From positions 151,302-215,301 of the forward strand of contig VCMS01000144.1 of NCBI GenBank assembly GCA_022539475.1: 64,000 bases of DNA, in the 5' to 3' direction. The notes under the pieces were generated by a model, which saw only the letters and a program-made list of their open reading frames with translations, ran no database searches and was not told where the DNA came from. This DNA is from Gracilaria domingensis (lineage: Eukaryota; Rhodophyta; Florideophyceae; Gracilariales; Gracilariaceae). Numbering within the stretch: the stretch's first letter is position 1; each line of letters starts with the position of its first letter. Positions 55,480 to 64,000 of the stretch are shown piece by piece. A program made the translations under genes and the position numbers.

Positions 55480-56119
55480 TTTCAGGAGAAGAAGTAGTAG
55501 TTGGATCAAAGTTTCCGCTGCGATACAGTGCAATCGAGCTAAACTGTGCTGTCCACCCCCACTGTCCAACCACATGGGCTATATCCAGGACCATGATTGT
55601 TCCTGTTTCCCTCATCCCATTTCTCACCGAAACATCTACTGTACACCTCCGCACCTTCCACTATTTAAGCGCCACCTCTCTGTCTCCTCTTTCGCGCTCA
55701 CATAATCCCCACCCACCTCGCCTCGACTGGCGATATTTTTCTGTTCCACCATAACCTCACTCGATGGTTATAGCAAAACAGGAAGATATTGCCAGTGGAG
55801 GCAAGCTAAGGACTAGTGATTGTACTTAGAGTAGCTCACCCTCTGTCTCGACTGGGGGCATCTTCCTCTTCCGTCACATCCTGGGTGGGTTGTGACAAAA
55901 AAAGAATATGTCACCACTCGACACCGGATGGGTAACAATGATAGCAAGTAGAGTAGTTCATCGTCCCTCTCAGCGTCCACTGGGGATATAATGATGTTCT
56001 CTCACATCCTTTCCCGGTTGTGATACAAGAGAAATACATCTCCAATGGAGACGGGGAATATAGTCGTGATAACATGTAAAGGTAACAATGTAATAAACAA
56101 TAATTTTATGATACTATCT
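55480..56119. other. Intergenic region of G2
   Basis: Collinear with 9869-10501; no gene seen. Confidence 0.4.
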
Positions 56120-56827
56120 CTAACCAACCTTTCGAAAACCAGCTATGACATGAGCTGGGTTACTCGAGCCAAAGATGGCAGATCCTGCAACTAAAATGTT
56201 TGCACCGGCCTTCACTACTCCTTTCACAGTACTCAGTCCAATACCCCCATCCGCCTGTATCCCTATTCTTGGGTACAACTCCCTTGCATGTCGCACTTTA
56301 TCAAGAACACCCTCCATAAACGCCTGTCCTCCAAACCCTGGCTCCACCGTCATCAACAATAACATGTCTACAACTCCTTCCTTCATAAGTGCTTCTACGA
56401 CCTTTATAGACGTATTCGGGCGCAACGCAACTCCAACCTGCATTCCCATCCTTTTAATTCGGTTACATAATTCCTTCAACACCACGTTCTCCTCCTCAGT
56501 TGGTACCTCGCACTTTTCTAGTCCCTTAGCCACACTCTCGATATGAAATGTGACTCCGTCTGCGCCTGCTTCTGCAAGGTCTTTTATCCAGCGCCCAGGA
56601 TCTGAGACCATCAGATGACAGTCCAAAAATAATTTCGTATGCCTCCGCAACGCTTTCATAACAGGCGGTCCAACAGTAAGGTTCACCACAAAATGACCAT
56701 CCATTACATCTATATGCAGCCACTCCGCTCCAGCCTCTTCCATTGCACTCGCTTCATCTGAAAGGCGAGCAAAGTCTGAAGCCAAAATTGATGGCGCTAT
56801 AATTAAAAGAGAATCCATACTGAACAT
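56120..56827 (-). CDS. RPE: Ribulose-phosphate 3-epimerase
   Basis: Interconverts D-ribulose 5-phosphate and D-xylulose 5-phosphate in the pentose phosphate and Calvin pathways. The 235-residue length is typical. Motifs in order: IAPSILASDFARLSDE, WLHIDVMDGHFVVNLT (catalytic Asp; the family usually has Pro where the second Val stands), LFLDCHLMV, FHIE, LLMTVEPGFGGQAF and ADGGIGLSTV (second catalytic Asp). No clear transit peptide, so it is probably cytosolic. The ATG at 56827 is the first after the TATA-like box; a second ATG at 56818 is equally plausible. It is divergent from the KPR-like gene. The G1 copy is deleted. Confidence 0.92.
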   Translation of the reverse strand: MFSMDSLLIIAPSILASDFARLSDEASAMEEAGAEWLHIDVMDGHFVVNLTVGPPVMKALRRHTKLFLDCHLMVSDPGRWIKDLAEAGADGVTFHIESVAKGLEKCEVPTEEENVVLKELCNRIKRMGMQVGVALRPNTSIKVVEALMKEGVVDMLLLMTVEPGFGGQAFMEGVLDKVRHARELYPRIGIQADGGIGLSTVKGVVKAGANILVAGSAIFGSSNPAHVIAGFRKVG

Positions 56828-56871
56828 CGATAACTTCAGTAACGCCAAACCCGTCCTTCCCAGACACACCC

Positions 56872-56881
56872 CCCTTTTATA
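56872..56881 (-). promoter_or_regulatory. TATA box of RPE
   Basis: GGTATAAAAG on the minus strand, about 45 bases upstream of the first ATG. It is removed in G1 by the deletion of 56460-56901. Confidence 0.65.
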
Positions 56882-57292
56882 CCTTAATAAAAAAGAAGAT
56901 TATGGCAATCCGAGTGAAGCTATAGAACCCGTTCACGTCATTTATGAAGCCAAAATGGCTCCTTTCATCCTGTATTCAAGCTCCCCGTAACTCGTACTTT
57001 ACAACTACTTTACAACTCAGGTGCGAAATCAGTTTCATTCATTGTACACTTTCTACTCTTCCACCTACTTTTCATAAAACATCATCACACTTTGTGGCTT
57101 GTCGTCTCATACAAGCCCTACCATTCATTCAGTACAATCACATATCATACATTTCGCTCACTTTCACAAAGTAAACCATGTTCCCGTTCTGCGCTTCCCA
57201 ACCGTTTGTACTTAAGTATCACTCTTTACCCCAGCAGTTTTCCGCCCCATCTTCCATTTTTATCGTCACACAAAAACAATCGAACACTTGCA

Positions 57293-58195
57293 ATGAACTC
57301 CCAGTCCGACATGCCTCCGACTCCGCCTCCGAGTCCCAGATACTCTGACGTCCCTCAGGCATCATCTCCCACCCGAAGGACTTGGGCCGTTATTGTTGGA
57401 AGGGGGCTTATAGGTACCATGCTGGCGAACGAAGAAGATATGGTCCTTTCCGCACACGAATTCTGCAGCATGGCTGCTACCCCTCATCTTTCTGATGTAT
57501 CGATACTAGTTTGTGGAAGAACGAACACCCTAGAGACCGTAATTCAGGCTTGCCCTTATTCGCTGAGAGAGAATCTCGTTTTCTTCCAGAATGGAGACAT
57601 CATACCATTGCTTTCGAAGCTCGGTGTGGACAAATGTTCAAAAGTTGTCCTATACGTTGGGGTCCTCTCAAGAAACGCAGCTCCGCAGGATGGTGTCATT
57701 TCTCAAAGTCCGGATGGTCTCACTGTCGCAACAGGAAAGTGGGCCTCCAACGTTGCAGACAGGTTTAGGTCTATGGGTCTCACTTGCGGGGTTGTCGACG
57801 AAGACACATTTCTCGTAAGCTATTATGAGAAGCTCGTGTGGCTATCAGCGTTCAACATCGTCGGGGCCTCAAGAGGTTTCATTCCTATGGACGTAGTCCC
57901 TACGGAGTGCAGTACGGTTGTGCTCGCAATAATGAAAGAGCTGTTGAAGTTAGTTTCGCTTAAGACAGGTACTACTTTCAACCTGGAAGAGACCGTTGGG
58001 CGACTTCTTGCATATGGGAAAACTCTCGTTGGCTTCCCTACTTCTTTCTCCGACTTTCAGTTTAGGAACGCGTACTTCTACGACTTTTCCCGCCAAGAAA
58101 GAAACATCGTAGGCGGTGACCCCGCTCCTTTTCATACAAACTACGTCAAAGTTGTTAACGAAATTTTATCCCCCTCCCCATTCCCCCAGCTTTGA
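57293..58195 (+). CDS. Ketopantoate-reductase-like (ApbA/PanE-type) protein
   Basis: 300 residues from MNSQSDMPPTPPPSPRYSDV. After a Pro/Ser-rich N-terminus of about 35 residues (possibly disordered or a targeting segment) comes a Rossmann motif, VIVGRGLIGTML, then ILVCGRTNTLETV. The C-terminal helical domain starts with YYEKLVWLSAFNIVGASRG, which resembles the EKLxWNAxxNxxxA signature of ketopantoate reductases (Lys in the family active site). Ketopantoate reductase makes pantoate for coenzyme A; whether this homologue has that substrate is not certain. The gene is intact here and has a nonsense codon in G1. Confidence 0.7.
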   Translation: MNSQSDMPPTPPPSPRYSDVPQASSPTRRTWAVIVGRGLIGTMLANEEDMVLSAHEFCSMAATPHLSDVSILVCGRTNTLETVIQACPYSLRENLVFFQNGDIIPLLSKLGVDKCSKVVLYVGVLSRNAAPQDGVISQSPDGLTVATGKWASNVADRFRSMGLTCGVVDEDTFLVSYYEKLVWLSAFNIVGASRGFIPMDVVPTECSTVVLAIMKELLKLVSLKTGTTFNLEETVGRLLAYGKTLVGFPTSFSDFQFRNAYFYDFSRQERNIVGGDPAPFHTNYVKVVNEILSPSPFPQL

Positions 58196-58822
58196 GGTTA
58201 GAACACATGATTTTTCGCTGTTGTAAACCTTTTAGAGATAGTTAAACATAAAAGTTACTTTATCGAAATGACCTGTTCCTATTACATTACTTATATTGTT
58301 CGTCCTTCTGTGGTTCAAATATGCCCCTTTAAATCCTACCTCCCTTATCACTAATACCTGGCTAAGTTTTTGCTAGATGGAAAAGGGTCATTCCACATCA
58401 TTAAAGTGCACGATACTAGTAACGAAACAAGTACAAAAATTGTGATATTTCTGAAGAACTAAGCCTTTGTAATACTTGGGGCACCCGTATAAAGTAAGGT
58501 AAACCTTTTATGGGTTTCAACCCTTAATGGAGGTTGTTTTACTGATCTTGATTTCTAAGCTCATGTTGAAGATATTCATAGTTTTCTTTACCCACTTGAA
58601 CCCCTACATATAATTTATGACTAAATCATCCTTTCTTTACTGCAAATCGATGCAAAAGCTTCTCGTCGTAGTAACGTTTTAAAACAGTACTACAATAGCC
58701 GTATATGGTCGTTCTTAGACTCTTTTTCTACTACGAAACACCTTGTGAACATCAATCACATCCTTCTCATTCGTAGACCCACACTCATTTGCAAAACGAA
58801 CCCTTACGAAAGCTTTCAAAAC
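58196..58822. other. Intergenic region of G2
   Basis: AT-rich, no gene seen. Bases from 58280 on are missing from G1. Confidence 0.45.
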
Positions 58823-59694
58823 ATGTATAACTCAGAAGTTAGGGCCCAAGAAGTAACTCCTCAGCAGCTGGCTAACGAACTATTCGAAAATGGCTTCGCC
58901 GTGTTTAGTCATATTGACGGTACTCTGAAAAGAGCTGGGGACAACATTCCTGCCGAAACAGTCAAATGCATGAAGTACATCAATGCACGCGTTGGTTTCG
59001 GAATTGCTACTGGGCGTGATATAGAGGATGCCGAGAGTTTCATGGAGCACCTGGGTGGCTACACTTTTGGCATCTCTGGAAACCAAGGCGCACGGGTGAG
59101 ATTATCCAATGGTACCGAAATTGATCAGGACCTTGACAGGGAAGGTTACGAAAGATGTGCAGCCGAACTTGAGAGACTTGCACTCTCCTTAAATGAATCG
59201 CACGGACTTCACGAAGAGCGTCAACAAGCAGTGGTGAGCACTAGAAAAGACAGTGGACTCCCTAACTTCACGTACAATAGACTCTCGAAGTGGAAAACAG
59301 AAGTTAACTCCGGTATTGCAAAAGTGTTGACATCCTTTCCGAACCTGGTTGCGTACCCTCAAGATGAAAACTGTGACATAGGGGACAATCGTTTTACGAA
59401 AATAGTGGGGCGCTAGCCTTGGTTGAAAACGACCCCCAGTTCAACACACATTTAATCGTTGCTTTCGGGAATGCTTCCAATGATGGCCCTCTATATGAAA
59501 TGGCAACCCTGGCAGTTCATGTGAAGGGAGAAGACCATCCAGCAGCGGTAACATATCTTGTTGATGGGGTGGAGGACGTGCATGAGACCATCAGAAGGGT
59601 GGCAGAACTGTACGGGTACAGAAAATGCAAGTGTCAATGGTTTAGAAATGCTCTTGGAATTTGTTTCAAGTGCTACGATGCCTTTAATACTTAG
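58823..59694 (+). pseudogene. Trehalose-phosphatase-like HAD gene A, frameshifted
   Basis: ATG at 58823 (MYNSEVRAQEVTPQQLANEL). HAD motif I reads FSHIDGTLKRAG; the family has DxDGT, so the nucleophilic Asp is His. Motif II is present (GIATGRDIEDAE). Motif IV reads FGNASNDGPLYE where trehalose-phosphatases have GDDxxDE. The end AVHVKGEDHPAAVTYLVDGV resembles the C-terminus of OtsB-type phosphatases. The frame breaks near 59410 (GTGGGGCGCTAG) and resumes one frame over; a G-run sequencing error is possible. Convergent with gene B. Confidence 0.65.
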
Positions 59695-59739
59695 CTATGA
59701 TCTCAGTAATAAAAGTGTCGTATATATCTCAATACCCTT

Positions 59740-60651
59740 TTATGAATCATGGTGGTTTTTATCGTGCTGCTTTTCCTCGTAGCCGTACAACAGAGCCACC
59801 AAGATAATTGTCGAATGTACATCCTCCACGCTTTCGAACAGGTTGTGTACTCCACCCGGGATACAATCTTCTTTGACGTGAACGCCGTACACGCCTACCT
59901 CATGCAAAGGCCCGTCGCTCAAAGCACTTCCGAACGTCACGACGTCATCCGTATCAATAAATCTCGGTTCATCATCCACAAGATTTTCTCCTCCGCTTCC
60001 TTTTGTGTATCGCTTGTCCACAATTTCGCAACTTTTATCGCCGGGATAGATAACAAACGCATCCATCTTCTGCAACAGGTCCCCAATAGCAGAATCCACT
60101 TCTTCTTTCCACTGCCACAGTTTGTTGTACACGAAATTGGGAAGGCCACTATCACTTCTGGTCTCCACGAACCCCTTGTCATCATTATTCACAATACCAT
60201 GTCTCCTATTCAAATCCCTTGCCAGGAACAGTAGTCCGTCAACAGTGTGGTCAAGGGTGTGATCAATGAATGCACCCTTAATTTCCCTCTCGTCAGAGAA
60301 ACGCAGGAAAGCTCCATGATTCGCCGAGACACCAAACTTATAGTCTCCGAGTCCTTCCATTTTCCCCTCCACGTCGCCCACATCACCCCCTGTGACAAGT
60401 CCGAAACCAACAAGTTCGTCAATGAACTTCATACACTTCACAACTTCTTCTGGAATTGACTCTCCTTCTCTTCTCAACGTTCCATCAACGGAACTTAATA
60501 TACCGTAACCATTGGCATATATGAACTTAGACAAGGTATTTGGTGAAATTTCCGCCAAGTCTCTCTGTTCCTCTGCCATTTTTCCTGATACAGTCACCAT
60601 ACTGCCACAAGTACCGCATAGACAGGAACTGTATAGACTTCTCAGTTTCAT
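59740..60651 (-). CDS. Trehalose-phosphatase-like HAD protein B, lacking the nucleophile
   Basis: 303 residues from ATG 60651; a second ATG at 60579 (MAEEQRDLAEISPNTLSKFI) would remove a Cys-rich N-terminus. Motif I is GILSSVDGTLRREG: Ser replaces the first Asp of DxDGT. Motif II region FGLVTGGDVGDVE lacks the usual Arg. Substrate-side block SDSGLPNFVYNKLWQWKEEV, then YPGDKSCEIVDKRYTKG (Lys/Gly-rich, as in OtsB). Motif IV reads FGSALSDGPLHE with Ser for Asp. C-terminus YGVHVKEDCIPGGVHNLFES. The frame is intact, so it may be a non-catalytic relative. Related at about the same length to gene A. Confidence 0.65.
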   Translation of the reverse strand: MKLRSLYSSCLCGTCGSMVTVSGKMAEEQRDLAEISPNTLSKFIYANGYGILSSVDGTLRREGESIPEEVVKCMKFIDELVGFGLVTGGDVGDVEGKMEGLGDYKFGVSANHGAFLRFSDEREIKGAFIDHTLDHTVDGLLFLARDLNRRHGIVNNDDKGFVETRSDSGLPNFVYNKLWQWKEEVDSAIGDLLQKMDAFVIYPGDKSCEIVDKRYTKGSGGENLVDDEPRFIDTDDVVTFGSALSDGPLHEVGVYGVHVKEDCIPGGVHNLFESVEDVHSTIILVALLYGYEEKQHDKNHHDS

Positions 60652-60915
60652 ACTTCTCTTAAAAGCAACCTTAAGTGCAGTTTCAGAAATGTTAGGACGC
60701 TACATGTTCAATTGCGAATTGACTGGTGCCACCAATGATGTTAACGATACCGAGCATTTGGCATGTTGCAATTAGACGCAACTGGACCAAAGACGTTTGA
60801 CATTTGTTCAATTACCAGCCTGCCGCACCTTTTCTATGTTCATATGTATAGCCTTGTAATAGTATACTACTCTTAATACTCGCAAGACACACATAATTTA
60901 CTAATCATCTCATTC
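60652..60915. other. Intergenic region of G2
   Basis: No gene seen. A cluster of stops in all frames around 60820-60900. Confidence 0.4.
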
Positions 60916-61881
60916 TCATCCACTTCGAGGCGCTCGCAGCCTCATTATTGGCAAATCGTCATCACTACTACTCTCGAGCACTTCGGTTCTACCGGCGTCC
61001 GCTTCCACACCAATCCCCACGACCACTTGGTCTTCGTCCATGTCAACCGCCCCACCCTCCTTATCGGACAACAGTTCATCCTCCGCCTCCTCCTCCTCCT
61101 CACCATTGACAAACGTGGGTCGGAAATCGCGCACCCGATGAACAGCATCAGGTAGTGCGTAGCCCTCTGGTACCATGTACATGTGGTATCTAACCAGAAA
61201 ATCCATAGACTCGGGCCTATCCACCTTGTCCTTCCCACTTGCTCCAGCATGTGTCACATCACCACGGCCCACGAATACAGAGTACGGTGGGATGATTATC
61301 TTCTTCGCTGGATACACCTCCGACATCACTCGCAACTGTTGGTTGTTTATCCCCACCAGTTGATGGCTTCCAGCGCTTACCCAGAGAGGAAAGCCCTCTT
61401 TCCCAGAGGCCATTACAAAGTATCCGGGGTTGCCAGTATTCATTGTTTCCTTCGTAACCAGACCACTGAAGTCGGTGTGCAGCGTCTGGCGCTTGCACTT
61501 TCTCGTCGTCCCCAGAAATCGACCACCAGTTTTCGGAGTGTACATCTTCACAGCTTCCCTTTCATTGTCCCATAGTCCCAAAGCCGCAGCAATTGTACCC
61601 ATTCGAACATCAAGTAAAGCACGCGACCTTACAACCCACCTGAGCTCCTCATTATCCTCCGGCTTCTCCACCGTACCCCAACGTGTCGACATCACTCTCC
61701 CCTCAAATGGTCCATCGCTACCGTCCTTACATCCTTCATCATCGTTGATTATTTGAACAAACGACTTCTGTTCCTCTCCTTTCCGTATATCCGGCATCGC
61801 TCCATACTCATTCTCGAGGAAGTCCACCAACTTCCCCGACACATCTCCGAACTCCCGAACTTCTTCCAACTCCTCCATTTA
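60916..61881 (-). pseudogene. 2-oxoglutarate/Fe(II)-oxygenase-like domain, C-terminal part of a large gene
   Basis: 320-codon frame. KRQTLHTDFSGLV gives a His-x-Asp pair at about residues 133-135, GYFVMASGKEGFPLWVSAGS follows, and VFVGRGDVTHAGASG supplies the distal His (about 212); FLVRYHMYM has a downstream Arg. This His-x-Asp...His...Arg order on a beta-rich scaffold fits 2-oxoglutarate-dependent dioxygenases of the PhyH type or a DSBH relative. The C-terminus is acidic and disordered (EEEEEAEDELLSDKEGG). Upstream the true frame continues in 61882-62370 after a frameshift. Substrate unknown. Confidence 0.55.
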
Positions 61882-62390
61882 GGGACACCATTATCCGTCG
61901 CAAAACCATCAAGCACGCAATATCCATTCTGCCTTAGCTCAGCTTGCATTCGGGCGAAGAACATTTGCCCAAATTCGTCATGCTCCTTCGCAGCAACCCA
62001 CAGCACCTCTTCATCATCCATACCTGTCGGTCGAGTACGGGGATACTGCATACCAAATGTCTCCGCCCGTAGGCGATGTTCAGCCCTTGCAGCGTGCCAA
62101 AAGACAAGATGGTGTACATCTCTGAGATTCGAGACACTTAGCAGCTCCGACCTATGTCCCTTCGGCAAGTGAATGACTCTGAGCCAGGGGTCCTTGTGCT
62201 CAATTACGTTCTTCCCTTGCCATTCCTGCGGTCTCAGCCTGGCATACCCGCACCATGATGGGTTCGGTGGGCCATCATATGGGTCTCCTCTAACAAGTCC
62301 GTGCTCCTCAGATTCCGGAAGAGCTGTAGGTAACTCGTCATCAAATGACCCCCCACCTGTCTCTTGCTGATCGTCTGGCGCAGCATCTTT
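61882..62390 (-). pseudogene. Middle part of the oxygenase gene
   Basis: One frame from about 62390 to 61882 contains NPSWCGYARLRPQEWQGKNV, IHLPKGHRSELLSVSNLRDV, HHLVFWHAARAEHRLRAETF and LRQNGYCVLDGFATDNGVPK. The NGYCVLDGF block is typical of the entrance to PhyH-like oxygenase folds. It joins 60916-61881 by a one-base frame change at about 61880 and 62364-62709 by another near 62395. Confidence 0.5.
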
Positions 62391-63106
62391 CTCGACGGTG
62401 ACAACCCGTGGAAACTGTCACAGAAAGAAGCTCTTCGTCATCCACAAATGCAGAACTGCCTGCGTTATCTGCATTCGCTCCCTCTCCCAATGCCACGAAC
62501 TGAACCTTCATCGACCTTCCTCTCAGCACATGTTCATTTAGTTGAGACATCAGGTCATCCGGTGTCATGCTGTTCAGAGTAGATCTCATCTGTTGTGTGA
62601 AAGTCTTTCTCCGTTTCTTCCTCGGCGGAGCCCGCTGTTCTTCTTCAGAGCTATCCAGAACTTCTATGGCACCTCGATTTCGGCCGTGTTCAATTTCCCT
62701 ATAACTCACCTGGCCCGTTCTCGTGCACTTCTTCGCGGCTCCCCTTCTTCACTGGCAGATGTTGCAGCAGCAGCAGCGGGAGTCCTCCTCTTCGTCACGG
62801 ACTGCTTCACTGGTGCGGGGGGCGGAATTACCTTGAGCATCGTCCGCAATCGATTCTGAACGGAAGTCGTGGCAGTTCTAATTGAGCTCGTCCTGCTCCG
62901 AACACGCGGCAAAGTGTTGAAGTTCACAACTTGTCCCAAAAGGAACTGATATCAGCTGCGTTGTTGTCTGGGTCTTCAACGTCATCTTCATTCGATGGAG
63001 CAGAAAGACTGACTTCTCGTTTCAGGAACACTTTCATGGACTCTTCCTCGTTCAGTTCATTCCTCACTGCTCTAGCCGCGCGGAAACAGAGAGACTGCTC
63101 TATCAT
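62364..63106 (-). pseudogene. Disordered basic/acidic part of the oxygenase gene
   Basis: Three overlapping frames: 62924-63106 (SLCFRAARAVRNELNEEESM, VSLSAPSNEDDVEDPDNNAA), 62706-62939 (VRSRTSSIRTATTSVQNRLR, EGEPRRSARERAR) and 62341-62709 (VLDSSEEEQRAPPRKKRRKT, TLNSMTPDDLMSQLNEHVLR). The basic clusters look like nuclear localisation signals. Each join is a one-base frame change without a convincing intron, which suggests a pseudogene or assembly errors. Confidence 0.45.
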
Positions 63107-63321
63107 AAAAGCAACTCGGAACCTCCCTCAAAGCTTTTCCATTGCTTTGTCTTCGTCCCGCACTTGCCCTTCAATAGAACATCTGAAAGACAATCAAGAA
63201 TGAAGGAAAACTCCTCGGCATCCAAAACATATAGCGGAGTATGGGACAGATGTGTGAGACCTATGTCAATCACAGTCTCACATATATCCTCGAAATGGGC
63301 CAGCATTCCCTCACGAGACAT
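63103..63321 (-). pseudogene. Helical segment of the large gene
   Basis: 72 codons: MSREGMLAHFEDICETVIDI, THLSHTPLYVLDAEEFSFIL, DCLSDVLLKGKCGTKTKQWK. It has a compact, helix-rich composition and no recognised domain. It probably belongs to the same gene as the flanking minus-strand segments. Confidence 0.35.
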
Positions 63322-63791
63322 GAGTTGGCAGGGCGAACATTGGCATATCTCAGGTACTGACCGCTCTTGCCAGTCCCATCAGTTGGCTGATCCTTCAACA
63401 CTTCCTGTCCTGTCTGCCAGGATCCACGTCTGCCGCGTCACCGCCCCCTCAAATCTTCAATTTACATGGCGACCACCTAACATAGAGTGATGTTGTCCTG
63501 CAAAACATCAAATCCTTTGCATGGTACTACGTCGACTCATTGAAGGTACGAAGCCAACACATAACAATTCCTTCATCCCAATGGGTCTCCCATCTCTTCG
63601 TATCAGCAGATTGCAACGCCAAAACTCTGCTTAATCGCTTCCACTTCGGGTGCCCAAGTCGCTGCCAAATTTGTATAGCTCAGACATGCAAACCCATCAC
63701 AATAAAGCACTTCTTCGTTAGGCGTCCCTTGTCAGTATCCCTCTCGTCCCGTAGTAGCTCTTTGTAAGGCCACCACTGAGAACCCATCGAC
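63322..63791 (-). pseudogene. W-rich segment of the large gene
   Basis: A frame from about 63791 reads SMGSQWWPYKELLRDERDTD and, after a stop, AIQIWQRLGHPKWKRLSRVL and KRWETHWDEGIVMCWLRTFN. The composition is protein-like, but the exon structure is unclear and stops interrupt it. No domain recognised. Confidence 0.3.
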
Positions 63792-63851
63792 TGCAGATAT
63801 CCCCCGCTCCACCATACCTCTATCAAGGGCTTCAACGTGGCGTTTACTTAC
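63792..63851 (-). other. Candidate 60-bp intron
   Basis: On the minus strand GTAAGTAAACG follows the coding sequence QLLRE, and ATATCTGCAG ends the candidate. The phase of the downstream frame does not fit cleanly, so this is tentative. Confidence 0.35.
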
Positions 63852-64000
63852 TCGCGGAGTAATTGGGCGGAGTGTCCACCAGAGTGGATGTCAACAGTAA
63901 AAACAACCACCGGTACGTAATTGAGGTTCACTTGTCGCTTCTGACGAATTCGTCTGTACGTCTTCTCCCGAGTAGGTGTCCCTTGTCTTCCAGACCGCTC
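63852..64000 (-). CDS. N-terminal region of the large gene, continuing beyond the window
   Basis: The frame ERSGRQGTPTREKTYRRIRQ, then KRQVNLNYVPVVVFTVDIHS matches the chimeric ORF of G1 up to VNLN (12377-12460), where the G1 copy passes into a deletion junction. From G1, the start codon is expected about 0.85 kb beyond the window end, with a Ser/Arg/Thr-rich disordered N-terminus. Confidence 0.6.

Larger units (their letters stand above)
54081..64000. mobile_element. Giant DNA-transposon-like element copy 2 (G2), partial
   Basis: It starts CGTCTGTGTTCTGCAAAG exactly as G1 does and is collinear with G1, with high identity, to 58279. After that G1 keeps only three short matching blocks (59262-59306, 60017-60140, 63919-64000), so G2 holds the fuller form. 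The right end is outside the window. Cargo: coiled-coil gene, RPE, ketopantoate-reductase-like gene, two trehalose-phosphatase-like genes and a large gene with an oxygenase-like C-terminus. Confidence 0.75.

Overview
The window is eukaryotic and dominated by mobile DNA. It has LTR retrotransposons of the Ty3/Gypsy (chromodomain) and Ty1/Copia types, CMC/Plavaka-like and PIF/Harbinger-like DNA transposase genes, a MITE, TATA-like boxes upstream of short intron-poor genes, and one candidate 60-bp intron. A multicellular red alga of the Chondrus type would fit this mix, but that is an inference from gene style, not a proof. No rRNA or tRNA gene or CRISPR array was recognised.

Layout. 1-6.74 kb: a decayed minus-strand Ty3 element (E1), with an extra ORF on the opposite strand at its 3' end. 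7100-30261: a Ty3 element (E2) with both LTRs, a PBS, a PPT and a 5-bp target duplication (TCCAT) that had landed in an older LTR. Its gag gene is split at 8501/19607 by an 11.1-kb insertion (8502-19606, G1) with imperfect terminal inverted repeats. G1 carries a coiled-coil protein gene, a broken ribulose-phosphate 3-epimerase, a broken ketopantoate-reductase-like gene, a chimeric deletion-fusion ORF, a CMC-like transposase, a palindrome-rich array, 373-375-bp tandem repeats and a hairpin cluster. 30.9-32.8 kb: AT-rich, no gene seen. 32.8-36 kb: a Ty3 deletion derivative (gag plus chromodomain only). 37.6-40.0 kb: two partial LTRs around only the opposite-strand ORF. 40.0-41.2 kb: a second CMC transposase pseudogene. 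41.3-47.2 kb: a minus-strand Ty3 element (E3) with 5' LTR, gag and most of pol. 48.2-49.4 kb: a Harbinger transposase fragment convergent with its Myb/SANT-like partner. 50.7-53.6 kb: a dead Copia pol interrupted by a 373-bp MITE. 53.6-54.08 kb: an LTR fragment. 54081 to the window end: a second copy of the G1 element (G2), cut off by the window.

G2 is collinear with G1 and better preserved. It has an intact epimerase, an intact ketopantoate-reductase-like gene, two convergent trehalose-phosphatase-like HAD genes that both lack the usual nucleophilic Asp, and a long minus-strand gene with a 2-oxoglutarate/Fe(II)-oxygenase-like C-terminus. G1 is the same unit after several internal deletions and a nonsense mutation. 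The exact shared left end, the inverted terminal repeats, the subterminal repeats and the internal transposase suggest a large cargo-carrying DNA transposon that moved at least twice, each time into an LTR retroelement. A second novelty is the opposite-strand ORF at the 3' end of three distinct Ty3-type elements, which matches no family I know.
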